From positions 52,160 to 116,159 of the forward strand of contig NW_005179125.1 in NCBI RefSeq assembly GCF_000350225.1: a stretch of 64,000 nucleotides of DNA, given 5' to 3'. The DNA is from Chondrus crispus. Lineage: Eukaryota > Rhodophyta > Florideophyceae > Gigartinales > Gigartinaceae. Below the pieces are notes generated by a model. It made no database searches, was not told the DNA's origin, and worked only from the letters and a program-made list of their open reading frames with translations. This document shows positions 42,234-52,649 of the stretch, piece after piece. A program made the position numbers and the translations under genes. Each line of letters opens with the position of its first letter. Within the stretch, counting starts at the first letter, position 1.

Positions 42234-43269
42234 AACATTCCATCCTGCCGCTTTCTCACATTCGGAATTCCCATGCGGAACACCGTTCGTGTCTCGCCGC
42301 GCTTTCATCGCTTAACCTCAATATACCCCGCTGACCATACACTACGTCGTCGGATGCTGCAGTGCGCGGCACGTACTGCATGGAGAGACTTGCTATCAGG
42401 CACAAACTCTGTCGAGCTCTCCAAACGGATGCGTTTTCTACGGCGACCCGCGCTGCCTGCTTGCAACAGAAGAGATTTAAGAACTGGTGCATTTCAGTAG
42501 TACGTCTGTGGACATCCGCGCCACGTCACATGGCAATATCCGCAGGAAGATAGCCCAAAGCCCGCCCGGGTATTTCATGAAGAGGCTTTTAGCCTTCTAA
42601 AAGTTGGTTATCTTCTCGTTCATCTCTGGTCATTGACCTGGTACGGGAGACCGAAATAATCATTTTTCTCGCCTTCAAAATTCTGCCTCGAGAAGATGGG
42701 CGATTCAAAACAATGAAAACTGCATTCCTCAGCGTGTACCACGCCTTGCATTCCGTCGTATTTGTGTTCTTCTATATGCTTGTTTTGGGCTGCTGCCGCT
42801 CCAGGCGAAAGCGACGTGCCGTGTTATCCGTCTTCTCGACTCAATGCATCGAATGCACATTCACATTATGAGTGCACCAATGCACTGCACATCTATGCAA
42901 GCCTTTAACCTACCCTTGGTCCGTCACGAGCGCCGACTGCCTTTTCGACTAAATTCTCCAAGATGGCCAGATTGAAATGCAGATGCAGTACTGCACGAAT
43001 GGCGATACCGAAGGGGTCATCTTCTCTATATCCCGGATACAACTCTCTTCACTATTCAATCTGCTTACTGTTTAGCCTTCCCCTTTTGTCTTTCCGGCGT
43101 CTTATATTTGTCGAACCCCTTCTCAGAGCATTGCGCAGTGCGATACGCGAGCTCCAAGACGTTTCGTGTTGAGAATTCACCCACTTCCTTCACTGAAAAT
43201 ACGACATGAGGGCCGACTAAGCAACCTAGGAGATTCTGAGCTGGGCTTAGCATAACCAAATTGCCTGCG
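42234..43269. other. Spacer, no gene seen
   Basis: Only short frames without recognisable content. The last 100 bp should include the promoter of the following large gene; no clear TATA box is seen. Confidence 0.55.
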
Positions 43270-46200
43270 ATGGCGCGAAGGGAATCACGGAGGTCGATTA
43301 CGAAGCACTGTGCATTTCTCCCTGGAATGCGAAGCGTTTTGCTCATTGTCCTGTTCTCGATTCATGGAACGGTGTCTTTGGCTAGCTTTGAGACAGGCCC
43401 GCATTCAGTACACGTGCTCCCGGTTTCACTTCCATGGCAGGTGTCCGACATGGACAGGCTTCCATCAACGGAGAAAGAGGTCATTAGCACGGTCGACTTG
43501 GCGGCGCCAATCGTTCCTCTTGATGAGCTCTCAAATACTCTGATCATGGAAGTCGGAGAGGTGGACGCAATATTTTCTTTCTCATTTCTTCCGGAAGTGG
43601 GGCACAACCTAAGCAGTTACCGCGTTGAAACGCTCTGCTCGAATTCTGCCGTTCTACAGAAGGAGGAAGTGCTACTAGGTCCGCCTGTTCTTATGCAGAA
43701 TAATCGCGTGAATTTTACGGCAAACATCGCATTTGAGCGGTCAGTCGGAGAAACGGAGGTCTCCTTCATTTTCAAGAAGGAAGACAACACGATCTACTCA
43801 AGCGTCACCGTGCACTACACGATCTGCGGTATTACTTTCTACCATGTTGACGCAGAAAGCCATAAGAAGATTATTCTAGAAGGGAACGAATACGCAACAA
43901 CGGTAGAGAATGTCGCCCGTATGAACGGTATTGAGACTTTTCTTGCTTTTATTCAATTTCCAGATGGACAATCGACTGCGAAGCCGCTTGTTGATGGAAA
44001 TGTGTTGCCTGATATATCCACAATGGTCACAACAATTGACGGTCAGGGGCCCCTCGCACCGCACAATTTTGCTTCGTGTCTAACCAACCATACGTACAGG
44101 GCAGAGAATAGCAGAATCATTCTAGACGACTTTTGCAGTTTCGGTTTCACTCAGTGGAATGAATCACAAGGCCCTTACTTCGGAGTCAGACTTTTGCAAT
44201 ATCGAACGGGAACGATTACATTTCACTTTCAGTGGGATGACTTTTTGAAGGGACAATTCGCAGGAGACATTTTCGAAACAAGCTTGACGATCAAAGTCTC
44301 TGGGAATTCTTTTCCCTCTGTTATCGCAGTCAACAACCCAGGTCCGTTTCAAAGAGCCGGAGGTCAGCTTATTGCATTCGTGGTCTTCAATTTTATTGCC
44401 AATGCAAAATACTTGCTCAAGGTAGGAGGAAACTTGTCCAGCCCGCTTGCTGTGAAGTCATCACCCGAGGGATGGACGGTTCTAACATGTGTTACTCCGC
44501 CAGGCGAAGGCAAGAAAGTCCCATGGGATCTGAGCTATTCAATTGGAGGTTCTGCGGACAGGGTTTCCCTTCCATGGGCTGGAGCCGATCCAAGGTTCGT
44601 CTTCAACTACGTTGATAACGACATCTCAATAACATCTATGAGCCCATCCTTTGGACCAACTGCTGGTGGAACGACGGTAACCTGCAAGGGTCAATTTGGA
44701 AACCTTACGTTAAGCAATGGAAGCGGGGACAGACTTGTGTTGGGATCTTACGTTGTGGCGATGGAATTCATTATTTCGGTAACACGAACAGCCATCATAT
44801 TCAGAATGCCCCCCAAAAACGTCGTCCAGTCTCGGCATTATGAGATTGGATGCTACGTCATCGTTCAAGGCGTTCGCTCAAACGAAGTCAGCTTTATGTA
44901 TGAATCTCTTACAGATTTGTCCATAGACTTCACAGGCGGGTCGTACGAAAGGAAAAATGACACTCACATGGTGCCGCTGTGTGGATTAGGGAAGAATGCG
45001 TCTGCGGGTTCGACTATATCCATGTTTGCGAATATGAATAGTGGTGCTGCCTTGGATACCCTCTCGTACGATTGGCGAATTGTTGTGTCATCTACGCGAA
45101 GAGAGGTTGCCAAAGCGGTGGGATCAACAAAAGCACGGTCATTCTCAGTACCGCTCTCACTGTTTTCCACTCGTGAGACGTATGAAGCAATCCTACTCGT
45201 TTCCGATACGAAGTATAAGACTCAACTATCACGTTCAGTCAAGATACAATTAACGAAAGCCAAAGTTATTGCTGTTGGCCTCACAATCGATCAGACGAGG
45301 ACGATTGCTTTGCCCCCTGTCGATGCAAGGGTATCTGCATCAGTAACCGAACATGGGACATGCTTTGGGCGAAACAACAAACTTTCTTACGACTGGACTT
45401 TCCTCGCAATCACGAAAACGTTATCGGCGAGAAGTGAAGAAGTAGCTCTAAGCATCCCCAGTCCGCGGAGATTTGGCCGCGAATACATGATCCCGAGCAG
45501 TACCTTGGATTACGGGAAACATAGAGTCACGGTCAGGGTTTACTACTCCGATGATCCAAGCATATACGGGACTGCATCAACTTGGTTGAATGTTGAACCT
45601 GCCGAATTGCGACCTGTAATTGGAAATGGAGAGAGTCAAATCCAGAGTTCCGGCTCTTCGGATTTGCATGTGACAGCAGAACGCTCATACGACCCAGATG
45701 ACGCATCAGCTACGAGTTTTGATGATTTCACGTATGACTGGAAATGTGAACTATCGATAGGAGGAGGGGAACAATTTCTGACGGTTGCGCCATGCCCAGA
45801 ACAGCTGCTCCCCCGCAGAGACCAGAAATCCTTCAACGTTGCTGTCGAGGCACTCAAATCTAGCCGATTTCTCAACACAACAACATTTGTCCGTTATTCT
45901 CTGATAGTGCGAAAAGAGCACGAAGGTTTGGGCGTTAGATCATCTCCTCAAATCTCGCAGATCGTTGAGCTGCTGTCGACGGAAGAAACTTTGGCTTCAA
46001 AAGGATTCATTTCCGTTACAACGTTGGATGGGCGGCCCTTACCTCTCCACCACCTTCCCTACTATGATACCTTGGTGCTGTCACCAAGACCCCCATCACA
46101 CACCTCATGGCGCTTTCGTTTACTCGAACCAGCTGAAGAAACTTTCACGTTGCTCAGTAATCCCGAAAATCTAATTACCTTGCCTGGCTTCTATGGACCA

Positions 46201-48237
46201 GATGCAATGCTCGCGGGAAGGCATGCACTGGGCATAAACAAAGGCACACTAGAGCCCGACACTACGTACAAGTTTGAGGTCTTATTTGAATCTCGGGATG
46301 CAGACAGCCCGAATCCAGTTCAAGTGACTGTCCGCACAATGCCAAAGCCAACCGTTTCATTCTTGCCGCTGTCGCATACCTCAGGCACCACAGAAACAAT
46401 GTTTACAGCTGTTGCAGTGTCGTCCATTGACGACTACATGTTCAGATATCATTTCTACATCAGGATGAGTGATGGTTCAGATATATGCATTGATGGGTGT
46501 TCCGGGCAGCACAAAGTTTCTTTCCGTCTTCCAATGGTTGGTAGGCATACTTTGCGGTGCGTCATGGTCGATGCTCGAGGCAAGTACGTGATTGATGAAG
46601 CAAAGGAAGTTCAGACCCTAGACATAATCCCAGCGAAACAGCACGGATCGAAGATTGAGGCCCAGACCGAAGCTCTTGAAGGAAGCTTCGACCTTGGAGA
46701 TCACAGTGCGTTTGAAATCGAGAGCGTTCAATTGGCACAGTACGCAGTTGAAGTTAATCTGAATAACACGCAGATCGCTGAGGCTATTTCAATGCTAGTG
46801 GATTCAAACATTGTAAGGCTTGCGGACATGTTTCGGAAGAGTCAGCCCAACACCGCATTGGCAAGAGATTACATGCTGATTGCAAAATCGTACGCATCAA
46901 TTCCGGTAGGACATGACGCGATGGGAGGAGTTGGAACGTTTTACGGTTTATGCAGGATGGTTTATTTCGCAGTGCAGCATACTCCTCCATCGGAACGATT
47001 CGATATGACCGAGGAAATGACGACAACTCTCGGGATGCTTGCCGCTCATGCAAGGCAACTTCATGCGCAAGGAACTACTCGAATGCGATTACTGCCAAAA
47101 GAACAGCGTGTCCTTCAGCAAGACGGAGGTGTCAATGAAGCACTACTAGAACTGCATGAATTGGTTATGCCAATGATCGCGCGGGTGCTTGCCCGCAGTT
47201 CTGGTTGCGGAGAAGTTGCGAGTGTCAATGTAAGCGATGTTGGAGCAGTGCGTGTCGCGACGTTGTGTTCTAAGGAACAAGGATTAAGTCTTGCTGGAGA
47301 ACATGCGACGATGGAGTGGTGTGACGATGTGTTTGCAGAGAGTGGTCAGAAAAGAGTAATCTTCGTGCTAGGTGAATTTGGGGACTACGTCAAAAGCAGT
47401 GGTGTGCTCACTCTGCGAGAATCTCTTGGTCGAGAACCAGTGCAGACGGATGGAGAAGTTGAGCTGGAAACAGGTAATTTGGCATCTCATGGTTTTGTGC
47501 TGACAAAAACCATGGTTGCGAAAGCCGATGATGAGTATGACGTTGCGCATGATGGTGAAGGAGCAGGAGACCTTATAACGGGGATGGCAGCAGCAGACCT
47601 ATCAACGGGAAACAAAAGCTGTTTTAGCGTGCGGCAGGATGTTAGGGCAACTGGTGCGTTATTCCCAGAGTATGCCGAAGTGTTTTGCAGGGCGGCGTCA
47701 GCGATCGAATATGTGAACACAAAGGCTTTCTCAGTGGATTTGCCAAAACATGCTTATGCGGAGCGTTCAGTTTCTTCAAGAATCGGCGGGGATGGGACGC
47801 GTGCAAGTGGTGAGACGCAATCGGGACTGCAAGTAACATCGTTAGTGCCATCGCTTCACGCACGGACGTTTGGTGTTAAACGGGGGCAGTGCAGGGATTT
47901 GCGACCTCGTATTTTTGGAGAATCTGCTTCATGGTGGGTGCCACTCGCTGCAGTGGTCGGTGCGTTGTTGACGGTATTGTTGCTTGGTTTTGCAGGGATT
48001 CGAAGGCAGACGACGCTTGACGCGGACCTGTGGGTAGATGGAGATGCGCCATACATCGAGAGGGACGCATACGGTCGGGATCTGGGTCATTTTGACGGAG
48101 ATATAGTGAGAGTAGATGAGGTGGGTGACGAGGGTGAGGACCACGTTGTTTATGAAAGTCCGCGCATGAGAGGTACAGCTGAGGCCAAGGCAGGCGGAAC
48201 GGATACGAGGTTAGAGACGGTAGATGGGACGATGTGA
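43270..48237 (+). CDS. Large single-pass surface protein with TIG and REJ-like regions
   Basis: About 1655 residues in one exon. The first ATG is 43270; the ATG at 43327 would give a textbook signal peptide (MRSVLLIVLFSIHGTVSLA) and may be the true start. A TIG/IPT immunoglobulin-like repeat is at about 455-550 (ITSMSPSFGPTAGGTTVTCKG). From about 550 to 1110 comes a REJ-like region with repeated YDW motifs (LSYDWRIV, LSYDWTFL) and SYDPDDAS...FTYDWKCEL, as in polycystin-1 and sea-urchin receptor-for-egg-jelly proteins. A membrane segment (WWVPLAAVVGALLTVLLLGFAGI) is at about 1555-1577, followed by an acidic cytoplasmic tail of some 78 residues. No GPS cleavage motif or polycystin channel domain is present. 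Probably an adhesion or recognition receptor; ligand unknown. Confidence 0.8.
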   Translation: MARRESRRSITKHCAFLPGMRSVLLIVLFSIHGTVSLASFETGPHSVHVLPVSLPWQVSDMDRLPSTEKEVISTVDLAAPIVPLDELSNTLIMEVGEVDAIFSFSFLPEVGHNLSSYRVETLCSNSAVLQKEEVLLGPPVLMQNNRVNFTANIAFERSVGETEVSFIFKKEDNTIYSSVTVHYTICGITFYHVDAESHKKIILEGNEYATTVENVARMNGIETFLAFIQFPDGQSTAKPLVDGNVLPDISTMVTTIDGQGPLAPHNFASCLTNHTYRAENSRIILDDFCSFGFTQWNESQGPYFGVRLLQYRTGTITFHFQWDDFLKGQFAGDIFETSLTIKVSGNSFPSVIAVNNPGPFQRAGGQLIAFVVFNFIANAKYLLKVGGNLSSPLAVKSSPEGWTVLTCVTPPGEGKKVPWDLSYSIGGSADRVSLPWAGADPRFVFNYVDNDISITSMSPSFGPTAGGTTVTCKGQFGNLTLSNGSGDRLVLGSYVVAMEFIISVTRTAIIFRMPPKNVVQSRHYEIGCYVIVQGVRSNEVSFMYESLTDLSIDFTGGSYERKNDTHMVPLCGLGKNASAGSTISMFANMNSGAALDTLSYDWRIVVSSTRREVAKAVGSTKARSFSVPLSLFSTRETYEAILLVSDTKYKTQLSRSVKIQLTKAKVIAVGLTIDQTRTIALPPVDARVSASVTEHGTCFGRNNKLSYDWTFLAITKTLSARSEEVALSIPSPRRFGREYMIPSSTLDYGKHRVTVRVYYSDDPSIYGTASTWLNVEPAELRPVIGNGESQIQSSGSSDLHVTAERSYDPDDASATSFDDFTYDWKCELSIGGGEQFLTVAPCPEQLLPRRDQKSFNVAVEALKSSRFLNTTTFVRYSLIVRKEHEGLGVRSSPQISQIVELLSTEETLASKGFISVTTLDGRPLPLHHLPYYDTLVLSPRPPSHTSWRFRLLEPAEETFTLLSNPENLITLPGFYGPDAMLAGRHALGINKGTLEPDTTYKFEVLFESRDADSPNPVQVTVRTMPKPTVSFLPLSHTSGTTETMFTAVAVSSIDDYMFRYHFYIRMSDGSDICIDGCSGQHKVSFRLPMVGRHTLRCVMVDARGKYVIDEAKEVQTLDIIPAKQHGSKIEAQTEALEGSFDLGDHSAFEIESVQLAQYAVEVNLNNTQIAEAISMLVDSNIVRLADMFRKSQPNTALARDYMLIAKSYASIPVGHDAMGGVGTFYGLCRMVYFAVQHTPPSERFDMTEEMTTTLGMLAAHARQLHAQGTTRMRLLPKEQRVLQQDGGVNEALLELHELVMPMIARVLARSSGCGEVASVNVSDVGAVRVATLCSKEQGLSLAGEHATMEWCDDVFAESGQKRVIFVLGEFGDYVKSSGVLTLRESLGREPVQTDGEVELETGNLASHGFVLTKTMVAKADDEYDVAHDGEGAGDLITGMAAADLSTGNKSCFSVRQDVRATGALFPEYAEVFCRAASAIEYVNTKAFSVDLPKHAYAERSVSSRIGGDGTRASGETQSGLQVTSLVPSLHARTFGVKRGQCRDLRPRIFGESASWWVPLAAVVGALLTVLLLGFAGIRRQTTLDADLWVDGDAPYIERDAYGRDLGHFDGDIVRVDEVGDEGEDHVVYESPRMRGTAEAKAGGTDTRLETVDGTM

Positions 48238-48565
48238 GACTTAGGTAAGATTTGACTGTCTCCTTAGGAACGGAGAAATTATGTTTTTATGCTTTAGGGC
48301 GGTATTTTGGGGCATCGGGGACTTTGACTTTGAATGTGCTTAACATCTGATGGAACATACGTTTTAGATCGGAGGCGTAATGGAGATGATATACGTACAG
48401 TAAAGTAAGCGCATCTGTGCGGATGCCGAAACATGGGGGGCCTGCACGAAGAGACTGAGTTGAATGACGAGTCGAATGACGAGTCGAATGACGAGTCGAA
48501 TGTGAAGGCATCTGTTGACATCAACAGATGCCTTCACATCCGACTCGTCATACTGTCAACAGTAC
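48238..48565. other. Short spacer with repeats
   Basis: Holds a threefold 12-bp tandem repeat (gaatgacgagtc at 48462, 48474 and 48486) whose last copies form one arm of a long hairpin ending at 48550. Confidence 0.6.
48489..48550. repeat. Near-perfect inverted repeat, 30-bp arms, 2-base loop
   Basis: Arms at 48489-48518 and 48521-48550 pair at 29 of 30 positions around just 2 bases. It lies directly beside the MITE at 48566 and includes part of the tandem gaatgacgagtc repeat. Confidence 0.85.
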
Positions 48566-49080
48566 AGGGGGGGGGGGGTCGCGATATAGTGCTACCCTGT
48601 GTCAGTGGGCCGAAAACGGCACTATATCGAACCATGCACTATAAGATAATGAGATTTACGGCTTTTTTGCAGCCACTCCCTTGCGCATCACTGCTCAGAA
48701 AGACCGCTCGCAGGACGCCATCACTCATACTTTGCATCTTCACTACAGACTCAAGTCTAATCAAGCATTTATGTTATTAGTAGCTGCCGAGCCGTCGCAT
48801 TGACTCCCTCCTTTTTCGCAGCCATAAATGCCAGCCTACACTTTTGCAGATGTCCAATTGCATCATCGACCCTGCCTTTTTCCGCCAGTCTCTATTCTAG
48901 TAAGCAACTGCATAATATCTTTCCGCGGCGGCAGCGGCTCTCGGGCAGTACGTCCATCCAACTGCCTTGCCTCTCTGGAGACCCTTCGTTTTTGGCTCAA
49001 AATTCGTGCCACCCCTAGAAGGGTAGCACTATATCGGAGCTGGCACTAAAAAAGATGGCACTATATCGCGACCCCCCCTG
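48566..49080. mobile_element. MITE with G-run termini (family B)
   Basis: Starts CAGGGGGGGGGGGG-TCGCGATATAGTGC and ends with the complement at 49058-49080, differing mainly in G-run length. Flanked by TA at 48564-48565 and 49081-49082. The subterminal word gcactatatcg occurs four times (48583-48592 in complement, 48619, 49026, 49058), and a second nested 16-bp inverted pair (48583-48598 with 49020-49035) is exact. No transposase ORF in 515 bp. TA duplication and CAG ends point to the Tc1/mariner-pogo group. Confidence 0.75.
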
Positions 49081-49082
49081 TA

Positions 49083-50009
49083 CTGTAAATAAGTGCGACT
49101 CCCGATCAAGATGAAAGAAAGATGGATGGATGGATTCTCGGGGGTTCAGCCATGTATTTCCGAAGAGATAGAACACCGTGCTTGCGTAGACAGTGGAATG
49201 TTTCGGTGAATTCGATGCGAGCGAAACTCAGGAGGATTTGTGATGGGGAGGGGGGGCGGCGGTGTGAAAATATGACTGGTACTTGGTGTCAGACTCATCC
49301 AGTTAAAGGGAATTGGATGGATAAGAAGTTGCCTTTTTCTATTTTGTGTAAGGGAATAGTGTTTACCCTTGAAGGGTAGTATATAAGTAGTAATTGCTCG
49401 ACTTGCGTGTGAAGCTGAGAGAGCAAGAGAGTTCAGTGGGGGGGGGGGGGGGGAATTAGAGGGATTATTGAAGAGTAGAAACGTAGGGGTAGAAGCGGTC
49501 GGTAGGCGGACAGCGACAGAAATGAAAACCTCGGTGGCAAAGCTGGTGCTGCGGGAGAGGGCAAATTTGCGACGGGGACAGTTCGAAAATCTGTTTTTAA
49601 ATACCCTGGACTTCAGATTTCTACCGTACTTCGTATGACACAGCGGGTACAGTTGCATTGTGAACATTGCTTCGAAAAGCAGACGACGCTGCTGGCGAGT
49701 CACGCCTGACGGCTATAGCACAGCGAGGGAGAGCGAAAGAGGGTGAGATCAAGTAATTCAAATATTTTCGCTGCATATTTGCTCATACCTGCTCACTACC
49801 TCACCACCCAATCAACAAGCTCCTCCCCCCCAGATACAATATTTCACCCCCAGCGGCACTGTTGCCCTTCCATCTCCATACAGTATTTACTCTTCCCCCC
49901 TCCCTCTCCCCCTTCCCCTCCCCTCTCTCTTCCCCTCTCACCCACCCCCTCGCCAGCCCCCTCGCGCCACCGACTACCCTTCCCCCCTCCCCCACCCCTC
50001 CGAACCATC
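49083..50009. other. Spacer and pyrimidine-rich leader of the copine gene
   Basis: No gene supported. Contains a G run of about 18 near 49438-49455, a small palindrome tacccttgaagggta before a tatataag sequence near 49380, and, in the last 150 bp, a nearly pure C/T tract that probably is promoter or 5' leader of the next gene. Confidence 0.5.
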
Positions 50010-51776
50010 ATGCTCGTCGACCTGTGCGAGTCCCGTCTCTCAGTCCACATAGAATGCTCGCAACTGCGCAACATGGACATCTTCAGTCTCTCCGACCCTT
50101 TCGCCATTCTCTTCCACAACAAGACCGGCGCGGCAGACAACTCCCCCGCCCGCCACAACTCCTCACGCGACACCAACGACGAATCTGGACCCCCCTCTCA
50201 TTCCATCCTCTCGCTCCACGAAATCGTTCCTTCAGCCCCCGCTGTCCTGGCCGCCGGTTCCGCACACGGCGCCTACACCCCACGCGACTCGCGCTGGGAG
50301 AAAGTCGGCCGCACAGAGACTGTTACCGATACCCTCAACGTCGCTTTCGCCACCTCCTTCGAAATCCCTTACTTTTTCGAGCGCAATCAGAAGCTCGCCG
50401 TCGACGTCTTTGACAGCGATGCACGCTCAGAACGCGATGAAGACCTTCATCGTCATGACTACCTCGGCTCCATCGAGGTAGCGGTCCCTTCCCTCGTCCG
50501 TGCCCCAAGTCAGAAACTAACTCTACCGCTCAAGACAAGCTCCAACCCCAATCAAAGAAATGGCTTTTGCACTCTCATAGTCGAGGAAGTCACAATGGGC
50601 AAACAGCGCGTTCTCTACGACATGTCTATTCAAAACTTAAGAAAAACAATCCCCTTCTCCCGCGCCAAAGGTCCCTACGTCACAATTTCTCGCAGACACA
50701 GAGCAGAGGGAGGTACAGATGACAAATGGATCCCCATTCTCCGCACACCCGCCCCGGGAAAGCTCACTACTCACCCAAGAAAATGCTATGACCTTGGCAA
50801 GCTTAACCACAACTACCAAAAGTTGTGCCATTGCGATGAGAACCTTCCGCTGCGATTCGACGTCAGTTATGAAAAACGCGGCAAGCACAAAGTCATTGCG
50901 ACCTCTACCGTCAGTTTGAAGCAGGCGAGAGAGGCCGCGGACGTTATCGACCTCGTCTCCGCTAAAGCGGTGACATGCGCGACGGCAGGATCACCAAATG
51001 GCCAGCTTTTGCTGCAAAACGGAGTCATCCTAGAAGACAACACTTTCTTAGACTATATTGTCGGAGGTTGTGAGATTTCTCTGGTTGTTGGCATCGATTT
51101 CACCTCCAGCAACGGAGATCCCTTGCAGCAGGGAACCTTGCATTATTGGGATACAATGCAACCAAATGAGTACGAACTGGCTATCCGTGCTGTCGGTGAT
51201 ATTCTAGCCTACTACGACACAGATGAACGATTTCCGGCTTACGGCTTTGGGGCAAAACTACCACCTGACTTTCAAGAACCTCGCCACATCTTCTCCCTTA
51301 CCGACAGCGCCGATCCTACATGTCACAAGATTGATGAAGTCCTGAACATGTACAGACAAACTCTTTACAACATCCGTCTTTCCGGACCGACTGTCTTCGC
51401 TGAGATCGTTCGCGCCGCCGCGGCGCACGCTCAAGCTGAGCTTTCACGGCACGAACAGTCGTATACCATTCTTCTCATCGTCACGGATGGCATCATCAAT
51501 GATTTGGACAATACCTTGGACGAGATCGCGAAAGCGGCATTCCTGCCTCTGTCAATTGTCATCATTGGCGTCGGAAACGCCGACTTCACAGATATGGAGC
51601 GACTGGATGGCGATGACCGAAACTTGGATCGGGATATTGTACAGTTTGTTAACTTTCGACAATTCAAGGATATGCGGGAAGTGCTGCAAGCCCAGGTTCT
51701 TGAAGAAATCCCAAGGCAATTCTTGCAGTATATGGAGATGCACGGAATCATGCCTCGTCAACCGCCAGTCGATTAG
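50010..51776 (+). CDS. Copine (C2-C2-vWA Ca2+-dependent membrane-binding protein)
   Basis: 588-residue cytosolic protein that binds phospholipid in response to Ca2+ and recruits partners to membranes. The ATG at 50010 is chosen because the C2A strand LSVHIECSQL follows at once; the upstream frame is C-rich leader. C2A (about 8-180) has SLSDPFAILF and VFDSDARS, which contain Ca2+-ligating Asp. It is split by about 70 polar residues (36-105), longer than usual. C2B is at about 190-315. The copine-type vWA domain (about 350-575) has the MIDAS-like GIDFTSSNGDP, AYGFGAKLP, LSGPTVFAEIV, YTILLIVTDGIINDLDNT, LPLSIVIIGVGNADF and DIVQFVNFR. Length is close to animal and plant copines. Lies between two large surface/secreted proteins. 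Confidence 0.93.
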   Translation: MLVDLCESRLSVHIECSQLRNMDIFSLSDPFAILFHNKTGAADNSPARHNSSRDTNDESGPPSHSILSLHEIVPSAPAVLAAGSAHGAYTPRDSRWEKVGRTETVTDTLNVAFATSFEIPYFFERNQKLAVDVFDSDARSERDEDLHRHDYLGSIEVAVPSLVRAPSQKLTLPLKTSSNPNQRNGFCTLIVEEVTMGKQRVLYDMSIQNLRKTIPFSRAKGPYVTISRRHRAEGGTDDKWIPILRTPAPGKLTTHPRKCYDLGKLNHNYQKLCHCDENLPLRFDVSYEKRGKHKVIATSTVSLKQAREAADVIDLVSAKAVTCATAGSPNGQLLLQNGVILEDNTFLDYIVGGCEISLVVGIDFTSSNGDPLQQGTLHYWDTMQPNEYELAIRAVGDILAYYDTDERFPAYGFGAKLPPDFQEPRHIFSLTDSADPTCHKIDEVLNMYRQTLYNIRLSGPTVFAEIVRAAAAHAQAELSRHEQSYTILLIVTDGIINDLDNTLDEIAKAAFLPLSIVIIGVGNADFTDMERLDGDDRNLDRDIVQFVNFRQFKDMREVLQAQVLEEIPRQFLQYMEMHGIMPRQPPVD

Positions 51777-52649
51777 CCGAGCGACCTCCAAGTCCAAAGG
51801 CGAACGCGAAGCTCCATATGTTCACTGTTCGAGGTTGAATCCCAAGGTCAAAGCCATCGTATAACGTTTTCGGTGTGCTGCGCTCTAATATATCGCTTGT
51901 GTTCCACGAGCCGCGTAGGAAATTCCCCTTCGGTGGAAGCGTTGTACTACACTTGTAACCTAGTGCCGCTCTATTATGGTCATGGCGTTTGATCTCTTCA
52001 TGCATGTGGTCTTCATTTCTACATCAACTTTGTGCATCAGCCAGATCAGCTTGATTTTGCAGCCCTTACCAATGACGATAAGCCGTAGCTCTCGTACGAG
52101 GCTACATCAACCACAGAGTGGTTGGAGTTGACGCCTTGGTGAGGTCAATTGTCATCCATTCCATCATATGTTCACTTCGCGTAAAGTGCTTACGATACTA
52201 AGCATTAGGGATTGTACACATGAGGAGGCTTTTGAGAGCAAGAGATAGGTGACACCCTCGGATAATTTTATTTCCATACTTGGGCCGCAAATATGCTCCA
52301 TACGACACGGGCTGCAGTGCATTGTGCTGAGTTAAACGTCTAGAACCCAGCAAGAAGATACCAACCTTGCGGATGCCCTGCAACCGTTCCATGCCATCAT
52401 GAGAGACAATACCGGCCTTTGAGAAAATGATTATTGCAAATCTCTGACGCTTTTCGGAGCCAGCCTGCGATGGCATCCAGACAGCGGCTAGCAGCAGGAA
52501 CATAATTTCACTCGTATTCTCCCTTGAAAGGACAAGAACAACATCGCAACGGTTGCTCGACGAATATCACAGGATTGCTCCCGTCTTTAGGGATGGTTTA
52601 AAGCTGTGCAAAAGTAGTTACGAAGCGGGAAAATTCTCTATGTTTCTGT
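51777..52649. other. Convergent 3' region, no gene supported
   Basis: Contains 3' ends of the copine (plus) and the propeller protein (minus). A 101-codon minus frame (52198-52503) starts with a hydrophobic MFLLLAAVW segment but has no recognisable family; I do not call it. Confidence 0.5.
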
